In this document: positions 17,888 through 27,326 of the stretch, in pieces | Numbering within the stretch: the stretch's first letter is position 1 | Layout of the letters: every line of letters starts with the position of its first letter | Assembly (NCBI GenBank): GCA_029561145.1 | Contig: JAKQJM010000009.1 | Span: forward strand, 1-42,120 | DNA length: 42,120 bases | Direction of reading: 5' to 3' | Source of the DNA: Pseudomonadota bacterium | GTDB lineage: Bacteria; Pseudomonadota; Gammaproteobacteria; Xanthomonadales; Rhodanobacteraceae | Position numbers and translations under genes: made by a program | The notes under the pieces: generated by a model | What the model was told of the DNA's origin: nothing | The model's database searches: none | What the model saw: only the letters and a program-made list of their open reading frames with translations

Positions 17888-19104
17888 AGCGCGATGCCTT
17901 CGCGCGCCGCGATCGTGTGCACGTCCTTGTCGCCGCGCCCGGAGAGATTGCACAGGATCAACCGGTCCTTAGGCAGTTCGCGCGCGAGCTTGATCGCCTG
18001 CGCGACCGCGTGGCTCGACTCGAGCGCAGCCAGGATGCCTTCGGTACGCGCCAGCTCGTGGAACGCGGCGAGCGCCTCGTCGTCGGTAATGCCGACATAA
18101 CGCGCGCGACCGCTGTCTTTGAGGAAGGCGTGCTCGGGGCCGACGCCCGGATAGTCGAGACCGGCCGAGATCGAATGCGTCTCGGTGATCTGGCCATTGT
18201 CGTCGCAGATGACGTAGGTCCGGTTGCCATGCAGGACACCGCGACGCCCCGCCGCCAGCGACGCCGCATGCCGTCCCGTTTCGATGCCCTCACCAGCCGC
18301 CTCGGCACCGACCATGGCGACGTCGGGATCGTTGAGGAAGGCATGGAACAGGCCGATTGCATTCGAGCCGCCGCCGACACAGGCGGTCAGCACATCAGGC
18401 AGGCGACCGAACTGCTCGAGCATCTGCGCGCGCGCCTCGCGACCGACCACGGCATTGAAGTCACGCACCATCATCGGATACGGATGTGGACCGGCGACCG
18501 TGCCGATGATGTAGAAGGTATCGGCGACATTCGTCACCCAGTCGCGCATCGCCTCGTTGAGCGCGTCCTTGAGTGTCTTCGACCCGGACACGACGGGCAC
18601 GACAGTCGCGCCGAGCAATTTCATGCGATAGACATTGATCTTCTGCCGCTCGATGTCGACCGCACCCATGTAGATAATGCAATCGAGTCCGAATCGTGCG
18701 CAGACCGTCGCCGTGGCAACGCCGTGCTGGCCAGCGCCGGTTTCCGCGATGATGCGACGCTTGCCCATGCGGCGTGCGACCAGGGCCTGCCCGATCGTGT
18801 TGTTGATCTTGTGCGCACCGGTGTGATTGAGATCCTCGCGCTTGAGCAGGATCTGCGCGCCGCCGAGCTTCTTCGAAAGACGCTCGGCGTGGTAGATCGG
18901 CGAAGGTCGACCGACGTAGTACTTGAGGTCACGTTCGAACTCGGCGATGAATGCGGGATCCTCACGCATCGCGAGGTAGGCTTCAGTCAGTTCCTCGAGC
19001 GGCGGCATCAGCGTTTCGGGCATGAAGATGCCGCCGTAGTCGGCGAACCGCCCGTGCGCATCCGGATACGCGTGGAAATCACTGACGGTGACGGATCTGT
19101 TCAT
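17884..19104 (-). CDS. trpB: Tryptophan synthase beta chain
   Basis: A 406-residue PLP enzyme that condenses indole with L-serine to form tryptophan. The PLP lysine is Lys99 in [10 protein letters not shown], the phosphate-binding loop is GGGSNA, and the N terminus ([18 protein letters not shown]) is characteristic. The stop overlaps the GTG of trpA (GTGA). The ATG at 19104 follows trpF by 24 nt; that short spacer is almost entirely an 11-bp tandem duplication (19105-19126), and only a weak GAG serves as ribosome-binding site. Confidence 0.98.
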   Translation of the reverse strand: MNRSVTVSDFHAYPDAHGRFADYGGIFMPETLMPPLEELTEAYLAMREDPAFIAEFERDLKYYVGRPSPIYHAERLSKKLGGAQILLKREDLNHTGAHKINNTIGQALVARRMGKRRIIAETGAGQHGVATATVCARFGLDCIIYMGAVDIERQKINVYRMKLLGATVVPVVSGSKTLKDALNEAMRDWVTNVADTFYIIGTVAGPHPYPMMVRDFNAVVGREARAQMLEQFGRLPDVLTACVGGGSNAIGLFHAFLNDPDVAMVGAEAAGEGIETGRHAASLAAGRRGVLHGNRTYVICDDNGQITETHSISAGLDYPGVGPEHAFLKDSGRARYVGITDDEALAAFHELARTEGILAALESSHAVAQAIKLARELPKDRLILCNLSGRGDKDVHTIAAREGIAL

Positions 19105-19126
19105 GCTCAGTGCTTGCTCAGTGCTT
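19105..19126. repeat. 11-bp perfect tandem repeat in the trpF-trpB spacer
   Basis: GCTCAGTGCTT occurs twice in direct tandem (19105-19115 and 19116-19126), followed by a further GCT. It fills the spacer between the trpF stop and the trpB ATG. On the coding strand each unit ends in TGAGC, so the duplication also copies the GAG that may act as ribosome-binding site. Confidence 0.9.
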
Positions 19127-19128
19127 GC

Positions 19129-19755
19129 TTATGGTTCTTCGGTGCTGCGCACCGCATCGACGAAGGCACGCATGTGCCCTGCATCCTTGATTCCGGGCGC
19201 CGATTCGATTCCGCTCGACACATCCACGGCGAACGGCCTCACGCTGCGGATGGCTTCCCGCACATTGCCAGGATCGAGGCCACCCGCGAGGATCCACGGT
19301 CGGCCCGGCGGAAGCGGCCGTGACCAGTCGAAGCGCCGGCCTCGGCCTCCCGACTCACCACGGGAATGCGCGTCGAGCAGGAAACCCGCCGCGCCGTGAA
19401 AGCCGGCCGCGTAGCTTGCCACATCCGTGACCGTTGCCATCGGCACGGCCTTCAGATAAGGCAATCCGTAACCGGCGCACTCGGCCGCCGGCTCGTCTCC
19501 GTGGAATTGCAGGAGTTGCGGGCGCGCGATCGCGATGACCTGGCGGATCCATGACGGTTCATCGTCCATGAACAGGGCGACGCTGGTCATGAACGGTGGC
19601 AGGTCGCGCATGATGCGGCTTGCCGCAGCGGCCTCGACAACGCGCGCGCTGTGCCGGGTGAACACGAATCCGAGCGCGTCAACGCCGAGGCTCGACGCCA
19701 GCAGCGCGTCCTCAAGACGCGTGATCCCGCAGAACTTGATGCGGACGCGGTTCAT
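19129..19755 (-). CDS. trpF: Phosphoribosylanthranilate isomerase
   Basis: A 208-residue (beta/alpha)8 isomerase that converts N-(5-phosphoribosyl)anthranilate to the carboxyphenylamino-deoxyribulose phosphate in tryptophan synthesis. It begins [13 protein letters not shown] with the catalytic Cys9, and carries [21 protein letters not shown] and [16 protein letters not shown] (catalytic Asp). The start at 19755 overlaps the truA stop as ATGA; the frame is open upstream into truA, but the overlap and family alignment fix this start. trpB follows after 24 nt. Pathway partners trpE, trpG, trpD and trpC are not in the window. Confidence 0.97.
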   Translation of the reverse strand: MNRVRIKFCGITRLEDALLASSLGVDALGFVFTRHSARVVEAAAASRIMRDLPPFMTSVALFMDDEPSWIRQVIAIARPQLLQFHGDEPAAECAGYGLPYLKAVPMATVTDVASYAAGFHGAAGFLLDAHSRGESGGRGRRFDWSRPLPPGRPWILAGGLDPGNVREAIRSVRPFAVDVSSGIESAPGIKDAGHMRAFVDAVRSTEEP

Positions 19756-20522
19756 GGCGGACAGACTTCGGCCGGCAGTCCGTGGCGTGACGGATAGACA
19801 GGCGAGACAAAGCAAAGTCCCGATGCCGATGCGGTGGGTCCGGCCAGACGGCGCTCGCGACCGGCGAGCAGTTCGGCTATCCACGATTCCGCTTGCTCGC
19901 CGCGGCCGACCGGAAGCAGCGAACCGACGATGTTGCGCACCATGTGATGGAGAAACGCATTCGCCGCGATATCGATCACGACACGATCATCGATGCGCGC
20001 GATGCGGATCGAATGAACATTCCGGAACGGTGTGCGCGCCTGGCACGCAATCGTGCGAAACGCACTGAAATCGTTCTCTCCGATCAGGGCCGCACTGGCA
20101 CGTTGCATCGCCTCGGCGTCCAGCGGCTGGCGTTCCCACGCGACGTAGCGCGCATCGAGCGCCGGACGGGCGGCGCGATTGAGGATCGAATAGCGGTAGC
20201 GTCGCCCGAGCGCAGCGTAGCGCGCATGGAAATCCGCATCCACGCGCGCGGCCCAGCGCACGGCCACCGTCGATGGCAGGCGCGAGTTGGTACCGAGCAT
20301 CCAGCCGCGCTCCGTGCGCGCAGCGTCACTATCGAAATGCACAACCTGGCAACGTGCGTGTACGCCGGCATCGGTACGCCCTGCACAGGTCACCGCGACG
20401 GGATGATCGGCGACGTAGGACAGCGCCTCTTCGACGGCGCCCTGCACGGTGGGGCCGTGCGAGAGGCGTTGCCAGCCGAGGAAATCCGTTCCGTCGTATT
20501 CAATGCCAAGCGCAATGCGCAA
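19752..20522 (-). CDS. truA: tRNA pseudouridine(38-40) synthase
   Basis: A 256-residue pseudouridine synthase that modifies positions 38-40 in the anticodon arm of many tRNAs. Landmarks are [12 protein letters not shown] near the start, the catalytic Asp51 in [18 protein letters not shown], and [14 protein letters not shown]. It is the first gene of the truA-trpF-trpB-trpA-accD block and overlaps trpF by 4 nt. Because a terminator (20627-20657) separates it from fimV, it needs its own promoter in 20523-20626; I could not identify a convincing one. Confidence 0.97.
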   Translation of the reverse strand: MRIALGIEYDGTDFLGWQRLSHGPTVQGAVEEALSYVADHPVAVTCAGRTDAGVHARCQVVHFDSDAARTERGWMLGTNSRLPSTVAVRWAARVDADFHARYAALGRRYRYSILNRAARPALDARYVAWERQPLDAEAMQRASAALIGENDFSAFRTIACQARTPFRNVHSIRIARIDDRVVIDIAANAFLHHMVRNIVGSLLPVGRGEQAESWIAELLAGRERRLAGPTASASGLCFVSPVYPSRHGLPAEVCPP

Positions 20523-20626
20523 CGCGATCTCCGCGAGCAGGGGAAAAGCACGATTCTAGTGGACCGGCCCAGCGTTCGCGCGCCAGCGTTCGAAACGCAG
20601 CGGGCAAGGAGCCCGTGGCCAAAACG

Positions 20627-20657
20627 AAAAAGGCCGGGATCACTCCCGGCCTTTTTT
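20627..20657 (-). terminator. Rho-independent terminator after fimV
   Basis: A 13-bp perfect stem (20627-20639 pairing with 20644 onward) with a TCAC loop and flanking A and T runs lies 18 nt past the fimV stop. Read on the minus strand it ends in TTTTT, then CGTTTT. It separates fimV from the truA-accD unit. Confidence 0.92.
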
Positions 20658-20674
20658 GCTCAATGGGCCGCGTG

Positions 20675-23266
20675 TCAGCCGAGTTCGCTGATCAGCCTGC
20701 GTGCTTCGTCCTGCTGCGCAGGACCGCCTTCGGCAAGGACTTCCTCCAGCATCGAGCGCGCACCTTCCGGGTCGCCCATGTCGAGATAGGCCTTGGCGAG
20801 GTCGAGTTTGGTGCCGATCGCATCCTCGCCGGCGAAGAACTCCTCGTCGGACACGTCCGCGGCATGACCAGGTGCTTCGAGGTCTAGGTCGACCGATACG
20901 GGTGCGCGCGGGCTCGCTGCCGCCGGGATCGGGGGCAGGTCAAAGCTGAACGAAGTATCGGAACTGGCCGGCTGCGTATCGCGCACCTCGCCCAGGTCAA
21001 AGCCCGAGACATCGATCGCGGGCATGGCCGTGGTCGCCATGGTTGCGTCATGCGCACTGCGCTGCGAGGGCAATGCCGCTTCTTCGTCGGCAAAATCCGG
21101 AAAACCCGTCGCGTCTCCGGTGCTCGGCTCATCGAAGTGATAGCTGCCCGGAGCATCGAGGTCTGCCATGTCGCCCGCCAATGCGTTGCGATTGCTGAAC
21201 AGCGGATTGTGCGGAACCAGTTCCTCGCCCATCGCCCGCACTTCACGCCAGTCGGGCTGATTCGGATCCGCGACGTAGGCATACATGTCTTCGGCCGCGG
21301 CCTCGAACTTGCTGCTCGCGCCCTGGGCGTAATACAGGCTCAGCAGTTCGAGGTGTGCGCCGGCATTGCTCGGATCGGCCTGGACCTGCTCGATCAATGC
21401 CTGCTCTTCGGCCTCGGCATCATCGCCAAGAGCCGGGCTTCCAATCGGGGAATCGCCGAACGCATTGGCGATCGAGGTGCGTGCCGGAGCCGGAACCGGC
21501 TTGCGCTTGCGCAATCCGAACAGACCGGCCACGACCAGCAGCAGTCCTCCGATGCCGGCAGCACCCAATACCCACGGTTGCATGTACCAGGGCTCTGCCG
21601 ATACGGCGGGCTTGGTCGGAGTCGGCACGGGCTTCTTGGCCGCCGGTTTTGGCGCGGCCTTCTTGGGCTCGGCCGCAGTCGAAACGGGCTTGTCCAGTGT
21701 CGATGCCGGCGTACTGGCTGTCGGCGTGGTCAGCGTCGTCGTCGAAGCGGAATCGCCACGGGTTGCCGGCGGCGCAGTCGCCGGGGCAGTCGTGTCGCCA
21801 GCAGCAGGGCTTGCCGCAGGCGTGGTGACGGAAGGCGCGGCTGCAGGCGTTGCTGGCTTGCCGTCCGAATTGCCCCAGATATCGTCCTTGGTGATCTTTC
21901 CATCTGCCGCAGCAGCAGTCGGCGCGCTGGATTTGGCCGGCGTTTCCGGAGTCGGCGTCGCCACAATGGTTGCGTCCGCAACGGGGGCAACTGTCGCTGT
22001 CGCCTTCGGCGCGCTTGCTGCCGCAGCAGCGGCCTTCGCACCCTGGTCCTGCAGCTGCTTGAGCTTTTCGCGCATCTCGGCCAGTTCGGTGTTCTGCAGG
22101 CTGATCAGCTTCTCGTTCTTGCCCTTGATGTCCTCAAGATCCTTGAGCCGCGATTTGAGCTCGCCGGACTCCTGCTCCTTGCTGGTCAATGCCTCTTTCA
22201 CACGAGCCAGCTCGGCCTTGGTGGCCGTATTCCCCGAATCTCCGGAGCGCCCGCCGCTGGGACGATCCGCGGAATCCTGACCCGCCTTGCCTTCGCGTGG
22301 CGGAACCAGGGCAAGGCGTTCGTCGGAAGTCGCCGTCACGGTGGAGCTCGCAGCGCTACTGCGCGTGGCTGCAGGCGTCGTATCCGCGACGAGGGTCGGC
22401 GCACTGCTGACGTTTCCACGCCATTCGTCGATCTGCGCACGCACCGCTGCTGCAGCATCGCGCGCCGAACCGCTGGCCGCCACTTCATCGGCGGATGGGA
22501 TGCGCAACACCGCGCCGCGCTTCAGCGCATTGATGTTGTCCTTGAAAAACGCGTTTGGATTGCTCTTCAGCAAGGCGAGCATCATCTGGTTGATGCTGAC
22601 TTGTTCGCCCGGTCGGGTCGCCCGGGCGATTTCGCCCAGCGTCTCGCCCGCTGCCACCGGGCCATACTCGTTGCCGCCCGCCACTCGCGGAGCGGGTTCG
22701 GACTTCGGTGGAGCTGCGGGCTTGGCCGGAGCCGATGCCTTGGCCGGAGCAGCGGCAACGGCGGGCGGCGCCTTTTCAGCAGGCTTGGTCGAGGGCAGCG
22801 GTTGCGCGGCAGCGCGCTCAGGCTCCTTTGCAGCGACTGCAACCGCACTGGATCCTTTTACCGCCGGCGCCATGACCGGCGGATCGAGCAGGACCGTGTA
22901 TTCGCGCAGCAAGCGGCCTTTTGGCCAGTTGGCCTCGAGCAGCAAGCCGACGAAGGGTTCGCGGACGATCTCCTGACTGGTCACCTTGATCACCGGTTCG
23001 CCCCGGGCATTCTTGCCGAGACTGAACTGGACCGGGACACCGATACTGGCCCGGTTCATGCCGACACGCTCGAAATCGTCGTCGGAAGCGAGCTGGACGA
23101 TCAGTCCCTCGGCCTCGCCGGGCGCTGACTGGATGATCGGGATCTCGGCAACCAGAGGTTGATTCAGGCCAGACTGGACCTGGATCGCACCCAATCCGAG
23201 TGCAGACGCATCGGTCGCCCCCAACGCGAGCGCGATGGCCAGCGACAATTGCAGCGGTCGTTTCAT
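20675..23266 (-). CDS. fimV: FimV-type polar landmark/peptidoglycan-binding protein
   Basis: An 863-residue inner-membrane protein of the FimV family, which organises type IV pili, twitching motility and polar localisation. Domains in order: signal peptide 1-22; N-terminal FimV domain about 23-130 (GLGAIQVQSGLNQPL, ANWPKGRLLREYTVLLDPP); Ala/Pro linker; LysM about 200-257; coiled coil about 348-411; low-complexity Thr/Ala/Pro region 412-560; a transmembrane helix at about 565-585 followed by RKRK; cytoplasmic TPR-like region 615-670; acidic stretch; and the conserved C-terminal FimV motif 817-863 (LDLAKAYLDMGDPEGARSMLEEVL). GGGGAG precedes the ATG by about 8-10 nt. It sits between asd and truA, as in other gammaproteobacteria. 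Confidence 0.95.
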   Translation of the reverse strand: MKRPLQLSLAIALALGATDASALGLGAIQVQSGLNQPLVAEIPIIQSAPGEAEGLIVQLASDDDFERVGMNRASIGVPVQFSLGKNARGEPVIKVTSQEIVREPFVGLLLEANWPKGRLLREYTVLLDPPVMAPAVKGSSAVAVAAKEPERAAAQPLPSTKPAEKAPPAVAAAPAKASAPAKPAAPPKSEPAPRVAGGNEYGPVAAGETLGEIARATRPGEQVSINQMMLALLKSNPNAFFKDNINALKRGAVLRIPSADEVAASGSARDAAAAVRAQIDEWRGNVSSAPTLVADTTPAATRSSAASSTVTATSDERLALVPPREGKAGQDSADRPSGGRSGDSGNTATKAELARVKEALTSKEQESGELKSRLKDLEDIKGKNEKLISLQNTELAEMREKLKQLQDQGAKAAAAAASAPKATATVAPVADATIVATPTPETPAKSSAPTAAAADGKITKDDIWGNSDGKPATPAAAPSVTTPAASPAAGDTTAPATAPPATRGDSASTTTLTTPTASTPASTLDKPVSTAAEPKKAAPKPAAKKPVPTPTKPAVSAEPWYMQPWVLGAAGIGGLLLVVAGLFGLRKRKPVPAPARTSIANAFGDSPIGSPALGDDAEAEEQALIEQVQADPSNAGAHLELLSLYYAQGASSKFEAAAEDMYAYVADPNQPDWREVRAMGEELVPHNPLFSNRNALAGDMADLDAPGSYHFDEPSTGDATGFPDFADEEAALPSQRSAHDATMATTAMPAIDVSGFDLGEVRDTQPASSDTSFSFDLPPIPAAASPRAPVSVDLDLEAPGHAADVSDEEFFAGEDAIGTKLDLAKAYLDMGDPEGARSMLEEVLAEGGPAQQDEARRLISELG

Positions 23267-23368
23267 GAAAAGGGCTCCCCGAATACGATGAAGATGAGCA
23301 ATGGGCCGCCGTCTACTTTACGCCGGCCAAAGCTCGAAAATGCCTTATAACACAACCGTAACTATAGA

Positions 23369-24397
23369 TCACAGATACGTTTTCACCAATAGTTCGGCCA
23401 CCTGAACGGCATTCAGGGCGGCTCCCTTGCGAATATTGTCCGAGACAATCCACAGATTGATTCCACGCGGGTGCGAAATATCCTCGCGGATTCGGCCGAC
23501 AAAGACCGCATCCTGGCCCGCGGCATCGACGACCGGTGTCGGATAGCCGCCCGCCACGCGTTCGTCGATCACCTCGACGCCGGGGGCGCTTTGTAACAGC
23601 TCGCGGACCTGCTCTGCCGTGATCCTGTCGCGCGTTTCGAGATGCACGGCTTCGGCATGGCCGAGGAACACCGGCACGCGCACGGCGGTCGGGTTCACCT
23701 GGATCGTATCGTCGCCGAGGATCTTGCGTGTCTCCCAGACCATCTTCATTTCTTCGCGCGTGTAGCCGTTGGCCTGGAAGTCATCGATATGCGGAATCAC
23801 GTTGAAGGCAATCTGCGTGCTGAACTTGGCCGGCGAGATCGACTGGAAGTTGAGCAAGGCTGCAGTCTGTTCGCCAAGCTCCTCGATGCCCGACCGTCCT
23901 GCGCCGGAGACCGATTGATAGGTCGCCACGTTGATGCGTTCAATGCCGGCCGCGCGATGAATCGGCGCCAGTGCGACGAGCATCTGCATGGTCGAGCAGT
24001 TCGGGTTCGCGATGATGCCGCGCCGCGTATAGCCGGCCATCGCTTCGGGATTGACTTCGCTGATGACCAGAGGCACATCGGGTTGGTAACGGAATTCCGA
24101 TGTGTTGTCGATCACCACCGCGCCGGCTGCGACAGCACGCGGCGCATGCTCCCGGCTGACGCTGCCGCCGGCCGAGAAGAACGCGATGTCGACACCGGCG
24201 AAATCATGCCTGGCCAGGTCCTGCACAACGATCTCGCGATCGCCATAGCGGATTCTTCCGCCCGCGCTGCGCGGACTGGCCAGTGCGACAAATTCCGAGA
24301 CCGGGAAGTTGCGCTCGGCGAGGATGCTGATCAGCGCCTCTCCGACTGCTCCGGTAGCGCCGACCATCGCGACCTTGTAACTGCTCTTGCTGCTCAT
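23369..24397 (-). CDS. asd: Aspartate-semialdehyde dehydrogenase
   Basis: A 342-residue NADPH-dependent enzyme that reduces aspartyl phosphate to the semialdehyde, the branch point to lysine/diaminopimelate, threonine and methionine. Seen are the nucleotide-binding VAMVGATGAVGEALI at 9-23, the catalytic Cys134 in NPNCSTMQ, YQSVSGAGRSGIEEL, FNVIPHIDDF and VPVFLGHAEAVH. It lies between aroC (135-nt gap) and fimV (102-nt gap) on the same strand, and no terminator is seen on either side. Confidence 0.97.
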   Translation of the reverse strand: MSSKSSYKVAMVGATGAVGEALISILAERNFPVSEFVALASPRSAGGRIRYGDREIVVQDLARHDFAGVDIAFFSAGGSVSREHAPRAVAAGAVVIDNTSEFRYQPDVPLVISEVNPEAMAGYTRRGIIANPNCSTMQMLVALAPIHRAAGIERINVATYQSVSGAGRSGIEELGEQTAALLNFQSISPAKFSTQIAFNVIPHIDDFQANGYTREEMKMVWETRKILGDDTIQVNPTAVRVPVFLGHAEAVHLETRDRITAEQVRELLQSAPGVEVIDERVAGGYPTPVVDAAGQDAVFVGRIREDISHPRGINLWIVSDNIRKGAALNAVQVAELLVKTYL

Positions 24398-24532
24398 CTG
24401 GAAATCTCAGGAAAGGAAATGTCCGGAGATCGGATCAGCTCGCACAACGCGCGCACTGGCCGACCTTCGGAAAACGCTTGGCACCGCGACGGGTGTCGCG
24501 ATGAATGCGCGCCGCGGGATTCACGCGCGCGA

Positions 24533-25636
24533 TCACTCGTTGATCAACCCCGGGATGATCGGTTCAACCGGCTCGACATCGCCGCACTGGGCGCGATGCA
24601 GCAATGCATGATCCATCAGGACCAGCGCGACCATCGCCTCGACGATCGGCGTCGCGCGGATGCCGACACAGGGATCGTGGCGTCCTTTCGTGCGCAGCTC
24701 GACGGGCTCGCCGGCGAGATTCACGCTGCGGCCGGGAACCAGGATGCTTGAGGTCGGCTTGAAGGCCGCGCTGGCCCGTATCGCCTGCCCGCTGCTGATG
24801 CCGCCGAGGATGCCGCCGGCATGATTGCTGAGGAAACCCCGCGGGGTCATCTCGTCGCGATGCGCGGTTCCATGCTGGCCAACGACCGCGAAACCGTCGC
24901 CGATCTCGACACCCTTGACCGCGTTGATCGACATCAATGCAGCCGCGAGATCCGCATCCAGCTTGGCGTAGATCGGAGCGCCCCAGCCTGGCGGGACGCC
25001 TTCGGCAACAACCTCGACGCGCGCGCCAATCGAATCACCCGACTTGCGCAGGGCATTCATGAACTCCTCGAGTTCGCCAAGCATCGCCGGATCAGGCCAG
25101 AAGAACGGATTCAGCCCGACCGCATCCCAGTCGAATGCGCGCGGAACAAGATCCCCGATCGCAGCGAGATGGCCGCGCACGCGGATGCCGTGACGCTCGG
25201 CTAGCCATTTGCGCGCAATCACCGCGGCGGCGACGCGCATGGTCGTCTCGCGCGCGGACGAGCGCCCTCCGCCGCGCGGATCGCGGATTCCGTACTTGTG
25301 CCAGTAGGTATAGTCGGCATGACCCGGACGGAACGTGTCGACGATCTCGGCGTAGTCCCTGGGACGCTGATCGGTATTGCGGATCAGCAGCGCGATCGGC
25401 GTACCGGTAGTACGCCCTTCGAATGTGCCGGAGAGGATCTCGACCTCGTCGGCCTCATGGCGCTGCGACGTGAATCGTGATCGCCCGGTGGCGCGCCGAT
25501 CGAGATCCGCGCGGAAATCCTCGGCGGCAATGGCCAGTCCCGGCGGACAGCCATCAACCACGCAGCCGATCGCCGGACCATGGCTCTCGCCGAACGTCGT
25601 GACCGCGAACAATTTTCCGAAAGTGTTGCTCGACAT
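24533..25636 (-). CDS. aroC: Chorismate synthase
   Basis: A 367-residue FMN-dependent lyase that forms chorismate from 5-enolpyruvylshikimate 3-phosphate, the precursor of aromatic amino acids. Signatures are [19 protein letters not shown] at the start, [20 protein letters not shown], the conserved [16 protein letters not shown] and [12 protein letters not shown]. It begins 15 nt after the prmB stop, the conserved prmB-aroC arrangement, so the two are very probably cotranscribed. Confidence 0.98.
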   Translation of the reverse strand: MSSNTFGKLFAVTTFGESHGPAIGCVVDGCPPGLAIAAEDFRADLDRRATGRSRFTSQRHEADEVEILSGTFEGRTTGTPIALLIRNTDQRPRDYAEIVDTFRPGHADYTYWHKYGIRDPRGGGRSSARETTMRVAAAVIARKWLAERHGIRVRGHLAAIGDLVPRAFDWDAVGLNPFFWPDPAMLGELEEFMNALRKSGDSIGARVEVVAEGVPPGWGAPIYAKLDADLAAALMSINAVKGVEIGDGFAVVGQHGTAHRDEMTPRGFLSNHAGGILGGISSGQAIRASAAFKPTSSILVPGRSVNLAGEPVELRTKGRHDPCVGIRATPIVEAMVALVLMDHALLHRAQCGDVEPVEPIIPGLINE

Positions 25637-25651
25637 GAGGTTTGCGCTACA

Positions 25652-26566
25652 TCAGCGTTGCGCAGCAGCGGCGATGACGCCACGATGCTCGACGAGGGCG
25701 TTGCGATCGATGACGAAAACGCCCATCTGGCCAACCTCGAACTCGACCCAGTTGAATGGCAACCGGGGCAGCAATTCGACGAGGGCATGCTCGCTCTCGC
25801 CAACCTCGACGATCAGCACGCCACCGTCGTTGAGATGGTCCGGTGCCTCCGCAAGTATGCGCAGGGCGAAATCGAGGCCGTCATCGCCGGCTGTCAAGCC
25901 GAGCTTCGGCTCATGCGCATACTCGCCGGGCATGGCGGAATATTCGTCCTCGGTGACATACGGCGGATTGCTGACGATCAGGTCGTAGCGCTCGCCGGCG
26001 AGACCGGCGAACAGATCCGAGGCGATCACCCGCACGCGCCCGCCGACATCCTGGTAGTCGATATTCTCGCGCGCAAGCGTCAGTGCGCTGTCGCTGATGT
26101 CGACCAGGTCCACCTGCCAGCCGGGGTTGTAGGAGGCCATCGCGATACCGATGCAGCCGGATCCGGTGCAAAGGTCCAGTGCTCGACCGACCTCGCGATC
26201 GTCCAGCCACGGCGAGAAACCATTGAGTATCATCTCGGCGATCGGTGAGCGCGGCACCAGCGCGCGGCGATCCGAGATGAACTCGAGACGGGCGAACCAG
26301 GCCTTGCCGGTCAGGTAGGCGACCGGGGTCCGTTCGATCACGCGTCGCTCGAACAACGCGAGTAGCGCAGCCTTCTCATCCGCGGTGAGTCGAGCCTGAC
26401 CATAGGCCGGTGAAAGGTCATGCGGCAGATGCAGGGTCTGCAGGACCAGATGGGTAGCCTCGTCCAGCGCATTGTCGTAACTGTGGCCGAAGGTCAGCCC
26501 GGCCGCCGTGAAGCGACTTGCGCCATGGCGGATGAAATCGATGATCGTGGCGAGCTCGGCGGTCAT
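25652..26566 (-). CDS. prmB: Ribosomal protein uL3 N5-glutamine methyltransferase
   Basis: A 304-residue SAM-dependent methyltransferase of the HemK/PrmB family. PrmB methylates a glutamine in ribosomal protein uL3. Seen are the family segment RTPVAYLTGKAWFARLEFISDRRALVPRSPI, motif I LDLCTGSGCIGIAMA, and the catalytic SNPPYVTEDEYS. The RSPI segment and N terminus favour PrmB over PrmC. The frame is open to 26665, but the ATG at 26566 starts the recognisable family N terminus. A TATACT sequence lies on this strand at 26594-26599, about 27 nt upstream of the start. aroC follows after 15 nt. Confidence 0.95.
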   Translation of the reverse strand: MTAELATIIDFIRHGASRFTAAGLTFGHSYDNALDEATHLVLQTLHLPHDLSPAYGQARLTADEKAALLALFERRVIERTPVAYLTGKAWFARLEFISDRRALVPRSPIAEMILNGFSPWLDDREVGRALDLCTGSGCIGIAMASYNPGWQVDLVDISDSALTLARENIDYQDVGGRVRVIASDLFAGLAGERYDLIVSNPPYVTEDEYSAMPGEYAHEPKLGLTAGDDGLDFALRILAEAPDHLNDGGVLIVEVGESEHALVELLPRLPFNWVEFEVGQMGVFVIDRNALVEHRGVIAAAAQR

Positions 26567-26675
26567 GGCGACAGGCGTTGAAAAAGGGGAGCGAGTATAA
26601 GCCGCCGCGCAACACGAAACCGCATGCAATCGGCCTGCGACACGCTGTCGACGAGGCATGGCCACCGACCACCGC

Positions 26676-26681
26676 TATACT
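26676..26681 (+). promoter_or_regulatory. Candidate -10 box of a leaderless transcript (SCO-psd)
   Basis: TATACT ends exactly 6 nt before the ATG of the SCO gene, so transcription would begin at or within a base or two of the start codon. No good -35 hexamer is seen at 16-18 nt upstream. Confidence 0.4.
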
Positions 26682-26687
26682 GGCGCG

Positions 26688-27326
26688 ATGAACTCCCTCC
26701 GCATCCGTGGTCGCATCGGCGCCACTTCCCTCATCGTGATTGCCGCCTTGGCTCTTGCGGTCGGCCTCTGGGCCGGTTCGCGATGGCTGGGGCCAGCCGT
26801 GCCCGCGCTGCAGACCGCCGTGATGTATCCGTCGCGCCTCGTGGTTCCCGATTTCGGCTTGCAACGTGCCGACAGCCGGGCGCTGACCCAGGCCGATCTG
26901 CACGGGCACTGGACCGTCGTCTTCTTCGGCTTCACGCATTGTCCCGATGTGTGCCCGGTGACGTTGGCAGCCTTCAAGCAGGTCTGGTCCGTGCTTTCCG
27001 CGCAAGGTGCGACGGACAAGGTCCGCTTCGCTTTCATCTCGGTCGATCCCGAGCGCGACACGCCTGAGCAGTTGGCCCGCTATGTCGAGTTCTTCAACAA
27101 GGATTTCGTCGCCGCGACCGGGACCGACGACGAGCTCACGCGGTTGACCCGTTCACTGGGACTGGTCTATGCGCGCATTCCCGACCCGACTGGCGGCTAC
27201 AGCGTCGACCATAGCGCATCGGCCGTGATCATCGATCCACAAGGTCGCCGTGCCGGCTTGTTCCGCCCCCCGTTCGAGGTCGGCCCGATCAGCGCCGACC
27301 TCCTCGCCCTGGCAGGTTCGCGCTGA
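26688..27326 (+). CDS. SCO1/SenC family copper-binding thioredoxin-fold protein
   Basis: A 212-residue protein of the SCO family, which delivers copper to the CuA centre of cytochrome c oxidase or acts as a thiol-disulfide protein. One N-terminal membrane segment spans about residues 12-30 and anchors the domain on the periplasmic side. The copper ligands are present: Cys85 and Cys89 in HCPDVCP, and His175 in YSVDHSAS. The start at 26688 gives a proper membrane anchor; the frame is open 30 nt further upstream. There is no clear Shine-Dalgarno, and the -10 box 6 nt away suggests a leaderless mRNA. The stop overlaps the psd ATG (TGATG). No oxidase genes are in the window. Confidence 0.9.
   Translation: MNSLRIRGRIGATSLIVIAALALAVGLWAGSRWLGPAVPALQTAVMYPSRLVVPDFGLQRADSRALTQADLHGHWTVVFFGFTHCPDVCPVTLAAFKQVWSVLSAQGATDKVRFAFISVDPERDTPEQLARYVEFFNKDFVAATGTDDELTRLTRSLGLVYARIPDPTGGYSVDHSASAVIIDPQGRRAGLFRPPFEVGPISADLLALAGSR

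Noticed and set aside
17917-19323. 468-residue open frame antisense to trpB
   Set aside because: trpB is certain; the antisense frame shows no family signature.
21050-23128. 692-residue open frame antisense to fimV
   Set aside because: It mirrors the Ala/Thr/Pro-rich low-complexity coding of FimV; Arg/Gly/Cys-rich with no domain.
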